NCBI GenBank assembly: GCA_025093555.1
Contig: JAIWNF010000001.1
Coordinates: 186,001-250,000 of the forward strand
Reading direction: 5' to 3'
Source of the DNA: Circinella umbellata
Lineage: Eukaryota > Mucoromycota > Mucoromycetes > Mucorales > Lichtheimiaceae
Length of the DNA stretch: 64,000 bases
The notes under the pieces are model-generated. The model saw only the letters and a list, made by a program, of their open reading frames with translations. It searched no databases and was not told where the DNA came from. Position 1 is the first letter of the stretch. Each line of letters opens with the position of its first letter. Shown here piece after piece: positions 45,571-58,480 of this stretch. A program made the translations under genes and the position numbers.

Positions 45571-47230
45571 TTATTCTGGATCTTCGTCACTGGCACTCCA
45601 AGCATCTTCCTAAAAGAAGAAGAGCAATCGTAAATTAATTAGCTACTTTATATATAAATTTTTATGTTGCTCCGACTATAACTTACTTCACTTGGATGTT
45701 CATCTTCCATTGATAAAGAATGATCTTCTGCAGGTTCCCAGACCAGGATCTCACAATCCATTGAACCGCTGTAGATTTCTTGAAGGCCAGCTCTTTTTTC
45801 TACACATGTCACACGTCCGTATGCACCTTTCAGTCTTCTTAATAATCGACCCGTATTAAGCTCATATACTAACACCTGCTGATCGTCACTTGGAACATAG
45901 AGTAATGGGGGCCACACATCGGGACCTGAGACAGTAGCTTCCATGTACCACTGAAATCGGTTTCGCCATAATGAGCCATAATTAACCAAGGTATTCCGAC
46001 CCGTATCCATGTCCCACATTCGAATCTTTTCATCTAGTCCCAAACTGATAATTCGTTCATTATCACTGGAAAAGATAAGTCCGTTGACGCCTGCGCCATG
46101 GGCTTTGTTGGTATCTGCTAATGGATCACTATTATCGGTATTATGTTGATCCAAAGACATTAAACAAGCATGTGCTCGCCGAATATCCCAAACTCGAATA
46201 GTTCCATCCGCTCTAAAAATAAAAACATTTGTTTTTCTTTTTGATAAGCGAAAAGAAAAGAAGAATCCTAATATTTGTGCGTTTCATCTTCAACTATCGA
46301 TCATTCATCATTTTCATAAGAAAATTTTAAAGACACAAAAAAAAATGCTTAATTACCCGCCCGAATATAACACGTGCTCTTGACGGGGGGACCATGCGAC
46401 AGATAATACTGACCCATTATGCCCAGTTAATGAATGTGTACTTGCTCCACTTTTGAGATCACAAAGTCTTATCCTTGGGTCATCCGCACCACCTATTAAT
46501 AATAACAACAACAAATAGACAAACAAGTTAACTTTATGAGAGAAAGAACCAAAAAAAAAAAAAGATTATTGACTGCTTACTAGCTACAAGGCAATGCGAT
46601 GCAATAGGAGAAATCGCTTGGCAGTGTACATGCGATCCAAGGTGAAATGCACAAACAGACTAAAAATATACACATACATTGCATAAAAATTATAAGCATC
46701 CTCTTTTTTTTGTATCAATTCTTGTATTTAATTATTATTACCGTCATTGAATTTGTATCCCAAATACGAATTGTATTATCATTACTTGAACTAATAAACA
46801 TGCCTGTATCGAATGGAAACCATGATAATGTTGTTACTGAATAGTAATGTCGATTTTCTCTATTATATATTTATACTATTATTTATTCATATTCGATAAT
46901 AACTGACATAATAATTTAACTTTTTTTTTTACCTTGTAACACTGGCAATAGGTTCTATTCTTACATGTCCATCGCTTTTTGGTGGTGTATTAAGATCATA
47001 AACATGAATTCTTCCATCACCTCCACCTGATAACATACTAAGAATAAACTGGTTATAAATACCCTTATTCTTTATCTTCTCCTCTCTTTCTCTATGTTAT
47101 TTATTTCTTTACTCAAAATATAACTTACTATCTCTGTTCAATATTTTCAACTTTTATTGATTGTACAGAACCTAATTGACGAAACAATAATTGAAAAAAA
47201 AAGTCGCGATCAGTTTTCTTTATATTATTT

Positions 47231-47267
<37 letters not shown>

Positions 47268-47435
47268 CTGGTTGGAGAATATCAATTAAGCAAATCTATT
47301 TTTACCCCGATGAACTCGAGTAATTTCTTTTGTTGGACTTAATTGTAATGAATAAGCTCGCTTTGTTGATTCCGCACGCACAAATTTCCAAGGACGTATA
47401 GTACCATGCTCTCTTTTCTTTAAGAAACTATACAT
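45571..47435 (-). CDS. ERCC8: CSA/ERCC8 WD40 protein of transcription-coupled repair
   Basis: Eight exons (minus strand): 47435-47306, 47171-47129, 47037-46933, 46859-46742, 46659-46581, 46492-46357, 46212-45687 and 45609-45571, giving 391 residues (human CSA has 396). It is collinear with [123 protein letters not shown] and the acidic end [11 protein letters not shown]. The WDIR at about residue 213 is a WDxR box, the DDB1-contact motif of DCAF proteins. CSA is the substrate receptor of the CUL4-DDB1 ligase acting on stalled RNA polymerase II and CSB. The WD repeats form one seven-bladed propeller. It is divergent from SEC5. Confidence 0.93.
47236..47264. repeat. (TA)n microsatellite
   Basis: About 14 TA units inside intron 1 of ERCC8. 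Confidence 0.9.
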
Positions 47436-47632
47436 ACTGCGGCGAGTAGATCTTTGCTTAAAGACATCTCTAAAAAGAAAACCGAGTTTTATTCAAATCA
47501 ACTTTTAAAATACCGATAATGCAACTTTCATAATAAAAGTTAAAAAAAAAGAGCGTGCTTTATTATTAACTATTTTAGAAAGCGAGGAGGGAAAATAAAA
47601 ACCAAACTTCATCATCAGCACAAAACACATAA
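47436..47632. promoter_or_regulatory. Shared divergent promoter, ERCC8 and SEC5
   Basis: The two start codons are 197 bp apart on opposite strands, so both promoters must overlap here. The minus-strand frame stays open a few codons upstream of the ERCC8 ATG, so a slightly earlier ERCC8 start is possible. Confidence 0.55.
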
Positions 47633-50600
47633 ATGATAAATCGTGCTGAAATACCCGAATATGCTGAAGATGCGGCACTTTTAAGATTTTACCAACTCGA
47701 TTCGCTTGAACCCGAAGTATGGGTGGACCAAGTTCCCTTAGAAGATGCTACTGTTCCCGCCGACGCAACACTTCGACATTTTTCGCAACGTTTCGATGAA
47801 CCGATTAAGGACTCAAGTAGCGGTTCCAATGATTTACAATTTGCGGACGATACGGATCCGCTTGGTATTCGTGGTTCAATCTTTGACGAGTAAACTAATA
47901 TGTTTTTTTTAGTTAAAAAAATAGGAAAGAAATAAAAAGGATACATATGTATGTAGACTAACGGCGCTATCATTTATTTAATTAATTTTACTTAGTGCGG
48001 TTCATCATAATGTAACCAATATTTCTCAACTTAAAGAACGTAAAGCATATTCCTTTGAAATAATACTTTATATATATATATATATACTATGATAAATAGA
48101 CAAAAAAATTCACAATATATATATATATATGTTAGGATCCGCATTGGTGATTACAAACAAGTCGTTTCAACCACGTTACTTCCTTCAGCAAGTACATAAA
48201 GATACATCTTATAATGAATTGATTTCCGGTGAAGAAAGACTTCGTCTAAGCGTTGATCAACGAGCAGAAGCATTAAAACATCTTGTTCATACAAACTTTG
48301 ATCGTTTTGTCAGTGCCAAAGTGACTGTCGACCATGTGTATGAAGAAATGAAATCAAAACAATTGAATCCAGAAGAAGAATATGGTACTGGTTTCCTTGA
48401 AAAATCATTAAATGAAGCCAATTCCCGTGCTGATCAAATTTATGGACCCATTGTTGAACGACGTCAAAAAGTGGAAAAAGTTCGAAGTACATTGACAGTA
48501 TTACAGCGCTACAAATTCTTTTTTAATTTACCTAGTAATTTATTGGAATCTATCAAACAGGTACATATACAGTATATAAATATTTAATGTTTTCAATAGC
48601 AACAGCATCCCGCCCCTTCCTTATTCCTCTCTTTGTTGGATTGTCGTTAGATTGTTGCTGTTGTCAAGTAACACTTTATTCTTATTATTAATTATTATGT
48701 AAATAGCATAAATACGAAGGGGCTATTCGTGATTACAAAAAAGGAAAATTTTTATATCATGATTTACAAAAGAATCACAATGCCGATATTGTTGATAATA
48801 TGGACAATCAAGAATTTAGATTAGGAGATGATACAAATATTACGGAATTACATCGTAAAGTATTTGAAAAAGTTTGGACTGAGGTAAACAAGATTGTTGT
48901 TGAGCTTCGTGGTGTATTACTTAAAATGTTGGCTGATCCTTGGCGTAGTATGGAAGAACAAGAAAAGACAATCAAGTAAGTCTCTTTTTCTAAATAAAAA
49001 AAAAAGTTGTATTATTTAAAAAGCTGAAAAAAAATGAGTTCATTAATCTTACCAAAAAAAAAAAAAAACTGGGCAATATATAACATAGCTTCTTGTTCGA
49101 TTTGGATACAACAGAAGATCCAGCATGGTTTTATCTGGATAGTCAATATCAATGGATTATCGGATTACTCAAAGAAACATACGAAACAAATGTTAAAAAA
49201 TTAAATGTTCATCGTGCTGCTAATGAAATAGAAGAATCAGATACTCAACGAAGTTTGGCACTTAAGAAGGGTATTGAACAAGTACGCAATAAGAGTTTTG
49301 ATGTTAATACTGGTAAATAATAGTAATTCCATTCCCCTCTTTTTAAGATGAAAAGTAGAGAATTTTTCTCAACATTCTCCACTCTTCTTTTTTTTTTCAC
49401 ATATAGACCGTGATCCAGATAATCGTTATTGGCGTATTACATCTGATCTTGTCAAAGCCTTATCAGCATTATTATTACGTTGCTTACCTGATTTTTGGAG
49501 ATTATCAAAAGCTTTTATTGAAGGCAAATTTGCACATAAGGTAAATAGCGTATATCCTTCATTTTTCGAAACTATATTTTTTTTAAGGAAAAAATAATAA
49601 TAAAAAAGTGTAAATAAGGCAACAACATTGAAAACAAGTGAAAATGATGGCGGCGGAAGACGACGAAGACAAGGTGTTGACTTGGGTAAAGTCGAACAAT
49701 GTCAATCTATGACTCGCAACATTGTCGACATGTACGCCAAGTTAATTTCTGATCATTTTGACCTTAATGTCCGAGATATGCCTGTCCAACAAAACCCAGA
49801 TGGTACAGAATCCGTCATCATGCCGACATTTATACCCATCAATGCTAGTTCTATCCATGTATCCGAATATTTGACCCGTATTATTGGCGACTTGTGTCAC
49901 TGTGTCAATGATATCAGTGCCATTAACTTGGCAGGTGAAGCCTTTTCTGGATTAACCGATTTAATTGAAAAAGCACGTTGGAAGTTTGTTGATATCATTT
50001 GTAAATGTTGGGAACGAGATGCCAAAACATTTTATTTATTGGAAGAATGGATTTTGGATCCAGAAATTCCACAATGTACCGGTTTATTGAAACGTTATTA
50101 TGATTATCACAAGTTCTGTGCACGATCTACGTTTAGAATTTCAACACATGTGGTGACAATGGATGATATGGCAAGTCAAAAACATGAAAGACCTGAAGTG
50201 AAACCGGAATATGTTGAAAAAATCCGTGGATCATTTTTGGAATCGACGTATACGTTTTTGGATGGACTGGTGCGATTGGCTTTCTCTGATTATACCCCGT
50301 TGAATGAAAAAGAGGAAGTCCAACTTGCTAAAAAACGTGACAAGATTGATGTTCATTCGATGGTAAATAGTTGAATAGTAACTCTGTTATTGCTTTTGTT
50401 CACTGTCTTTTCTTTTGCCATGATATTTTCGAAATACTCATAATGGTTTGATACGAACGAATTATTAGGATATGCGTATTCTTCTTACTGTGGGTAATTT
50501 GGCACATATGCGGTCCACAGTGATTCCTAAACTTGTTGGATTGTTCAAGCTGGCTTACAAGTGCAACATGGATGAAGATCTCAAGGTGGGGATACTATAT

Positions 50601-51232
50601 TTATACACATTTAATTTGATTTATTATTTTGAGCTAAACACTTATCTGGTTTTTTTCCCTTTAATATATAGACTTTGATTGAAGTGGTTGACCAGCTGGA
50701 TAAAATCTTATTCAATGATTACATTAAACGCAAGTCTGGTTTAATGCGTGATATCATTCGCCAAGGCATCTTGTTAAGTGGTGTGGATTGGTATAGCATA
50801 CCCAAACCTACTGAAGTTCATTCCTATGTCTATGAAGCTTTAATGACTTTAGTCATGGTTCATTCTCAAGTCAGTAGTGTTACTAAGCAACTGGTTCATC
50901 GTGCTGTTTCAGCGTTATTAGAAAATATGGCAAATGATTGTTTGGAAAGCTTCCGTCAAGTGGAACGGTTTGGTATGGGTGGCATGCTTCAAGCGACTCT
51001 TGAAATCGAATTCATGCATCAAACGTTACAACAATATGTCACTTCTGCTGCTTCGGACACTTTACAACTTATTTATCAATCTATTGAACAATCCTATGAT
51101 GCTCAACAACAAAACGCTGGTGAACTTCAATCTGAATTGAATCATGTTAAGGACTTACTTGTGTTTAGTAGAAAAAGTACCGTGGTACAATTTTTATGTT
51201 TTAAACAAAACAAGGACCGTAGTAGAAAATAA
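47633..51232 (+). CDS. SEC5: Exocyst complex component SEC5 (EXOC2)
   Basis: Nine exons: 47633-47889, 47996-48039, 48136-48560, 48707-48975, 49089-49312, 49407-49540, 49619-50362, 50469-50585 and 50672-51232, giving 924 residues, a normal size for Sec5. Diagnostic blocks are VITNKSFQPRYFLQQVH, LVHTNFDRFVSAKVTVDHVY and EEMKS near the N-terminus, RSTLTVLQRYKFFFNLP, then YEGAIRDYKKGK. The rest is alpha-helical, as in all exocyst rods. Sec5 joins Sec3, Sec6 and Sec8 to tether secretory vesicles at the growing hyphal tip. The animal N-terminal TIG/Ral-binding domain is absent, as in other fungi. The small second exon (44 bp) is needed to keep phase and encodes HHNVTNISQLKE. Confidence 0.92.
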
Positions 51233-51701
51233 TTTTAGATTCATTTTGTTTAGTTGTTATGCTTTGTTTTTTTATACTTATATATATTTAAAATATAATA
51301 ATAACTTTATAATATAAAAATATTGGGAAAAAAAGAAGAAGAGACATAAGTAGCAAAATAATATAAAGAAAGAAAGAAATGGAAAACAAGAATAATGTTG
51401 TATGTGCGTGTGTGTGGTGAACGAAGAAAAAAAAAAGTAGTACAATAATGATTTAAATCTCTGTTTCATTTTTTCTTTCAATTGTTTTTTTTTGTTATTC
51501 GATGGTATAAGAAAGGTAGAAAAAAACACTATGTGCATATAATAATAATAATAAAAAGAGAAATGTACGCAACATGTACGAACAAATATGACTTTCTCAT
51601 TGTAAGAAGTATTTAATAAGGTAATGTGGAGAAGTGGAAAGCCTTAGAAGAGGAAAACAAGGGGTATGGAAGAAGATTGAAAAGGGGGTTGAAGGATTTT
51701 T
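51233..51701. other. Convergent intergenic, SEC5 and ARP1 3' ends
   Basis: A 469-bp AT-rich gap between two stop codons on opposite strands. It holds both transcript ends; no gene seen. Confidence 0.6.
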
Positions 51702-53246
51702 CTAGAATGTCTTTTTATGAATGATATCAGGATCTTCTTGATATTCTTCTGCCGAAACCCACATCTGTTACATACATTACAACATGAATCACATTAGTTA
51801 ATGAATTTACCTCTCTATCATCATTCAATCTCATCATTATTATATATCCCTTTCCCCCTCATATGTTTGCTTAATAAATTACCTTTTTGAAAGTACTAAG
51901 TGATGCCAAAATAGAACCACCAATCCAAGTACTATATTTACGTTCTGGTGGTGCATAAATCTTGATTTTAATATCCTTCAAAGCCAATCGTTTAATTTCG
52001 GTCAATAGGCGTTCACCGAAGCCTTTACACAAAGTAGAACCGCCAGAAAGAACGACATTAGAATACAAAGATTTACGTAAATCCAAATCAGCACGGTTAA
52101 TACAATCCACGATGACTTGATGAATACCAGGGTATTCTTCACCAATTAATTCAGGTTGGAATAAGATTTCAGGAGCGCGGAATCGTTCAGCACCCAGTTT
52201 GATAACATTACCATCAGGCAGTACAAAATCATCCATTTTACCTGACATCTCCTTTTCTTCCTTTCCAGGATTTTGAGCAATATAACATGTTTTTTCCTTG
52301 ATAATACGTACAACTTCCTTTTCTGCAGTAGTATGGAAATTATATCCAGACTTACGTAAAAGTAATTGTAAATATTCAGTAACATCTCTACCGGCAATAT
52401 CAATACGTCGAATAGCATGTGGGATTGCGAAACCTTCATATACAGGAACAGAATGAGTGACGCCATCACCGGAATCAAGAACAATACCAGTGGTACGACC
52501 TGAAGAATACAAACTCAAGACAGCTTGGATCGAGGTGAAAAGAGCTGGAACGTTGAATGTTTCAAAAAACATTTGAGCAGCTGCATCTCGGTTCATGCGT
52601 GGATTCAAAGGTGCTTCAGTTAATAAGACAGGATGTTCTTCAGACAATGTCTTAAGTTCATCAGAGTAAATATATTGCCAGATACGTTCCATGTCTTCCC
52701 AATCAGTTACAATGCCGTGTTCAATTGGGTATCGGATCTTGAGTAAACCACGTAATTCTTGAGCTTTTCGGCCAATAAATGTATCTCCTTCAACTGCACC
52801 AGCCATAATACGAACATGTTTTGGTCGTCCAACACTTTATTTATATATTTATATACATGTTAATACCTTTTTTTCTAAAACAAACAAACAAAAAAAAAAA
52901 AAGAACGCATCTCAAAAAAAAACTTACAGTGAAGGGAAAAAGCATTTAGGTTGTTCTTCACCAGCAAAACCAGCTTTGATGACACCTGATCCCTATTAAT
53001 TATAGATAATCATTATATGTTTTAGCTTTTGTTTGTGGAAAATAAATAAATAATAATATAAATACTTTTATTAGAAAGCAAAGCAGTAAAAAAAAAGAAT
53101 ACATACGTTGTCAATGACCACAGGTTGGTTCGTCAATACCTAAAATAGAAGAAAGTGAGAGAGTATATACGTTAATGATTAATTATATTGAATCTTCAAC
53201 ATAAATTAAGAAAAAGATGTCGTACATCATCAAATTCCGAGTTCAT
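51702..53246 (-). CDS. ARP1: Actin-related protein 1 (centractin) of dynactin
   Basis: Exons (minus strand) 53246-53226, 53139-53107, 52992-52928, 52834-51883 and 51764-51702 give 377 residues; human ARP1 has 376. It reads [113 protein letters not shown] and ends IHKKTF, the ARP1 C-terminus. Nucleotide-binding loops are intact. FVGRPKH-type wording and the KTF end separate it from actin and other ARPs. Arp1 forms the short filament of dynactin that links dynein to cargo, needed for nuclear and organelle movement in hyphae. Confidence 0.95.
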
Positions 53247-53501
53247 TCCTGTAATATATGTATTAAGATGGAGTAAAGGGACCGAAGTAATAAGATAGGT
53301 TGGAGGAACTTGAAAAAAAAAAGAAGAGCTGATGTGAGTGTGTATAAATGCTTTTGAAAAACGGAGCTTTCGTGCCTAGTGACTTCCTTTTGTAGACATC
53401 GTTTAATATTAAGCTTACAACCTACCTCTTCTTTTTTTTTCTTTTTTCTTTTTCCATTTTGACGCGTATTTAAATCTTTTTTTCTCAAAAACAACACCCA
53501 A
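53247..53501. promoter_or_regulatory. Shared divergent promoter, ARP1 and CDT1
   Basis: Start codons on opposite strands lie 255 bp apart. The region includes ACGCG at 53462, which contains the core CGCG/ACGCG word of MBF-type G1/S promoters known from yeasts. As CDT1 is a replication-licensing gene this is suggestive, but one site is weak evidence. Confidence 0.4.
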
Positions 53502-55732
53502 ATGCAGACGAGACTTGGACTTCGTACTGTGAGGGTAAACTACAGTGCTTTTTCCTTCCCTTTTTTTTGTTTTTTTTTTTTTTAGATCAATTTCAAACTG
53601 AAACTAACTTTTATTCACATGCACTTTATTTTTTAATTTATTCACAAAATAGAAATCAGCCCATGGTACTGACGTTTCACATGATGCTCCTCAACAAGCA
53701 GTGAGTCCATTTCACCCTCCTGTAAAATTTGACGAAAAAAATTTGAAACCTGCCATCAATGAAGAAAGAGTAAGATTGAATGAATTCTAAAATATATAAC
53801 ATATATATTCAAGCAATTTTTCTTATTCTAATTGTAAATTATAAAAATAATATATAGCCAACCAAACGCAGAAGTACACGGCTCAACGATGATAAAAAAG
53901 ACGGTCAGCGTACACTTTTTGATAGTTTTACATCTGTTCAACAACAGCAAAGCGGTTCAACAACTAATAACAAAAAACGTACAACTACAACTATTGAACC
54001 CATCAGTGAAGAACAACATCAGCCAAAAAAGCAACGTGTTCATCAAAAAAAGAAAGAAGATGAATCAGTGGCAGTGGAGAAATCTCAGGAGCAACAAAAA
54101 CATTCAGGATCGAAGAGCGAAGCTGTAGTAATAAATGAACAACCAATAACAAGAAGTAACAAAATAATGGAAGCAATTGAACAATCACGTAAAGAAGCAC
54201 CAGGAAAGAAACCATCATCTGTCAAAACACCACAAGTCCCATTTAATATTAAATTGAATATTAAACCTACTACTGAGAAAACGACTAAGTCAACCATACA
54301 TAAGAAATTAACCCCACCTGCATTACCAAAATCGTTAGCATTAGAATCAACAAAACAGCATAAAGAATTATCAAAACATGATGATACACCATTGATCGAG
54401 GAAAAAAAATCAACTAATATTGTCACCACTCAAGTGAAAGGACTGAATGAACCAGCCCATCATGTTGAAAAAAAGACAGGCGTAGAAAAGGCACAAATGC
54501 ATAAAGTTAGCCCAGAAACAAATGACGACAATGCAAAGTCACGTGACGATGGTAACACAACTTTAACAACGATAACTGGGTCGAATTCTGCAAGCACTAC
54601 AACGGAAGAAACACCTGCATGGAAAAAATCTTTTGTATTTCAGGTTAGTTTCTTATATTCCTCTTATTATAAATTATATTTCCTTTTTGTTTTAACTGAA
54701 TGAAAATTATTATTAGAGTGACGAAGCACGAGTACAAGATGAAAAGAGTACGCTACACAAACTTCGCAATGCGTTAGACATGAGTGTAATGTTCCATGCT
54801 GCAAATCAGCGTATTGCCTTGTTTCACAAAATTCAGCCTATGTTACGAAACAGTACCAAAAAGTAAAATTCTCATTTTTTTTTTGCTTGCTTCTTCGAAT
54901 TAAAGTGATAAAAGCAGAAAAACAAGAACAAAAAAGACTCATTCGAATTTATTACTCTAGAAATATTACAACTCAACATTTAGCAAAGATTCTATTCGTG
55001 GCACCCAAGTTATATTCAGTTTCACCTAAACTCTTAGGACACAATGGAACACAAATAGAAACGTATGCAGTAGAACTTGGATTTGATTGGAAATCACCAT
55101 TATCTGGTAAACAATTGGAACAACGTGAAAATATCTTGGAAGATAGAATGAAGAGTTATTTCATTGAAAACAAAGGAAAACTCGCTATACCTGAAAAAGA
55201 ATTACCCAGAATTGAAAAGGTGGTTGATAGAAAAAAGTGGATTGAAACTGCTAATTTACCCAGTGGAGTAAGTTTATAATTACTTTTTGATGTGTGGGAA
55301 ATATCTGTAGTACAAAAATGTGTTTTAAAAGTGTGAAAGCATTGGTAAAGAGTGTGGGAGGAGGAGAGGGAGAGAGAAAGGAGAAAAGTAAATAAATGAA
55401 AAAGAAATATAAGGTACTAACGGTTATGAATTAAAAAAAATAAAATAAAATCAAAAATTAAGGTACGGGATTTACTTCAATTAGAAGAGAGGAGGAAAGA
55501 ACAAGCAGAAAAAGCAAAAGCCACGTTACCGCCATTGACAGGCACAGGCACAGTAAAAGATCGACGCCAGGCGCTATTGGAACGAGTAAATATACAAATA
55601 ATAATAAAATAAAAGCGGATAAACGCATATATGTTAAACAATGATATGATTTAATTTGAAAAAAAAAATTAACCAACATATCAATTACTATTATTATAAA
55701 CTTTATAGATTCGTGCCAAATCAAAGAAATAA
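53502..55732 (+). CDS. CDT1: DNA replication licensing factor CDT1
   Basis: Seven exons: 53502-53534, 53653-53769, 53858-54643, 54717-54862, 54961-55267, 55463-55585 and 55709-55732 (24 bp), giving 511 residues. The first 310 residues are disordered, Lys/Thr/Gln-rich, and include KDGQRTLFDSFTS at about residues 66-78, which resembles a PIP box (QxxLxx[S]F), although position 7 is Ser instead of an aromatic. The folded part matches the Cdt1 central domain: LDMSVMFHAANQRIALFHKI, TTQHLAKILFVAPKLYSVS, TYAVELGFDWKS, and the start of the MCM-binding part, IPEKELPRIEKVVD. The protein stops soon after (ending IRAKSKK), so the C-terminal winged helix looks short or absent. Cdt1 loads MCM2-7 at origins in G1. 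Identification rests on the central domain only. Confidence 0.75.
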
Positions 55733-56306
55733 AATAGCATAACAACAAATATAATGAAAATTAATAATAATAAAAAAATCATAAATATGATCGTTCTTCT
55801 AATAGCGTAATAAGTTTTTTTTTTGGTTCTCGGGGTTAAATAAGATAAAGTAAATCTTTCATCTTTATTAGGATATGCATGTGCCAATAAGCCTAATATG
55901 CAGGTAGGTTGTACAAGTGTTTGTTCTACTGTATAATAATACTTTATATCACCAAGGCAACCAACGAAAGAATAGAGAAATTTGCTCGTTGCTGTGTAAT
56001 TACATTTATTGCTATAGCAATCTTTTTTTTTTCTTTTCCTCCCCTCGTTCCACTTTTTTTTTCGATTCTCCCTTTCTACTTTCACTCCCTTTTTAAACTT
56101 TTTTTTTTATATTTTTTCTCATTTTTTCTTACCGCTCGTTTGTATAGTCTATTTGTCTGTGTGTTGAAAGCCAAAAAAAAAAAAAAAAACGTGTATATTT
56201 CTTTGGGTTGTCGTTGTTTTCTTCGTGCCTATAATATTTTTTCTCGTTTATTAACTGCAAAAAATAAAACGATAAAACGGATCAACAATTCAGGGATTCA
56301 GCAAGA
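55733..56306. other. Intergenic between CDT1 and the Arf-GEF gene
   Basis: About 570 bp with long T-runs and C/T-rich tracts from 56020 to 56170, probably the promoter and 5' UTR of the Arf-GEF gene. The ORFs on both strands here are composition artefacts. Confidence 0.55.
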
Positions 56307-58443
56307 ATGGCGTATAATCATCGTCTAACAACTACTACTACTACTACAACAACAACTCACCGTCGAAATCGATCATTGTCCGCTGCTCCACCTCCAGCCG
56401 TTAATCAACATCAGCAGCAATTACAATCACAACAACGATCCGAAGAATTCGTTCCTGGTCGAAATGCACCTGAACCACCATCGTCTCGTCGACTAGCTTC
56501 TTCTTCTTCTTCACCTTATCGACTTGATAACTCTTATAATAACAATAACGATCCTCCTATTACGAGCGGTGGTTCTATACGGACCTATGGACGTTTTGTT
56601 AATAATAATGATGATCATTTTCCTATGCAAAGCGAAACAGTCTCATCTCCAGATACGCTGATGACACCTTATACCGAACCAAAAAAGGTACCTATAAACT
56701 TATATAATATATCCGGTAATAATAATGCAAAGTAGTACGATGGATACTAAAAAAAATCCCATGATATTTTGTATACATAAAAAGCCTACAAAAAGTAACA
56801 AGACAGGCGGTTTCGGAAAGCTATTGAAAAAATTGGGAAATAAGGTAAGAAATGATGCCGCAATGTTAGGTAGTACACAACAAAATAAAAACATGAGCAT
56901 TATCTAACGGCGGTGATACACCGAATATATGAAATTTGGTTAATATCGTGTTTTTAATAATAGAATCACCATCCGCAACAACAGGGGGATCCCCATTATT
57001 CCATTGTAACATCACCTAAATCACCACCTTCATTACCCACTATTATTCCGTCTACAACAACTTCTACTTCTTCATCCACTTCTGGGGTTTCATCTTCCTA
57101 TCAGCAGCAACTACAACCTCCAACATCACCTAATCATAATAACTTATATACTATACCATTAGCACCCCCAGCTCCAGCTCCTCCGAAAATACGATCAATT
57201 GAAGTAGGGCAACGGACTTATTTGAATCCGGAATTAAAGGCAGGATTGCAGGAATCAGATAATTTATTATCTTCAATCCCAGCTGAACTTCGTTCAAAAC
57301 CTCCTCAGCCTGCACGATTCGTTGAAGGTCCTCCACTTTCCATGTATAATTTACCTCCTCCACCCCCACCCCCTTCTCCGCCATCTTCATACAGTACAGA
57401 GCAGCAATATCAATCCCCATCAGCACCACAGCAACAAGGACAACAGATGCCATCATCCATATCATCACCTAATATATATCGTAATAATAATAATAACAAT
57501 AATAATAGTAATAGTAATAACACCAGCAGTCATTACAAGAATCAACAACAGTATGCTAATGATTCTCTTTCTAATGGTAACAATAATGCTAGTAATAATA
57601 TTAATAGTAATTCATTTACACCATTAAGCCAACAACAACAACAACCTCTGCGAGGAATTCTTCAGAAACCACCACCTGAAATCACTACACAACCTGCTGA
57701 TAACAATAATAACACAAGCACCAATCCACTCCCTCACAATAAACGAATGGATGAAGATGAAGACGAGGCTTATGAATCATCCATTAAAAAAACACAACGT
57801 TTTTCAACTTGGTCTTATGCATCAACCGGTAAATCATCTGGAACTTATTCGCTATATAGTACTTTTGGACCCGAATCACGAGCTTCTAGTGAAAGTGCAT
57901 TTGATCTGAATAATGAAAATGAGGATGGCAATAGCGAAAATAATAATGACGACAATGATAGCACTGATGATAATGAGCATGTTGAAATTACAACAGGAGC
58001 AACTAGTAAAAACGAAGAAACTCCGGTACCAACGGCTACTTCATCATCTTCAGTCAACAATGTAATTGACGCCCAAAATAATATTCAAAAAACCAACAAT
58101 AATGTTACTTCCAACAACGAGAAATTAAATGAAATGAACGACGTTACTACAACCTACAATAGTACAAACGATGAAATAAGTGATGATGATAGTAGTGACG
58201 ATGACGATAGTAGCGATGATGATGATTTATTCGTGGATGCAACAGGAATGTCACAAGAAGATATTGAACGAGAAAAACTTGACCGACGAAGACTTTCAAA
58301 ACGTCTTAGTGGTGGCCATTTTGGTAGTGCAGGTGGATTGATGGTTAGTATTGGTTCGAATGTATCCTCCAGCAATCAACTACCATCATCACCACCACCA
58401 CCCGTTCCTTCATTACCAGCCTCACAACATTATCATTTTAAGC

Positions 58444-58480
<37 letters not shown>

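Noticed and set aside
56688..56755. Exon 1 of the Arf-GEF gene extended to a stop at 56735, or spliced at GTAATA near 56716
   Set aside because: The extension ends the protein before the Sec7 domain, and the later donor would need a ~17-bp intron. The GTACCT donor with an AAAAAG acceptor at 56784 keeps phase 0.
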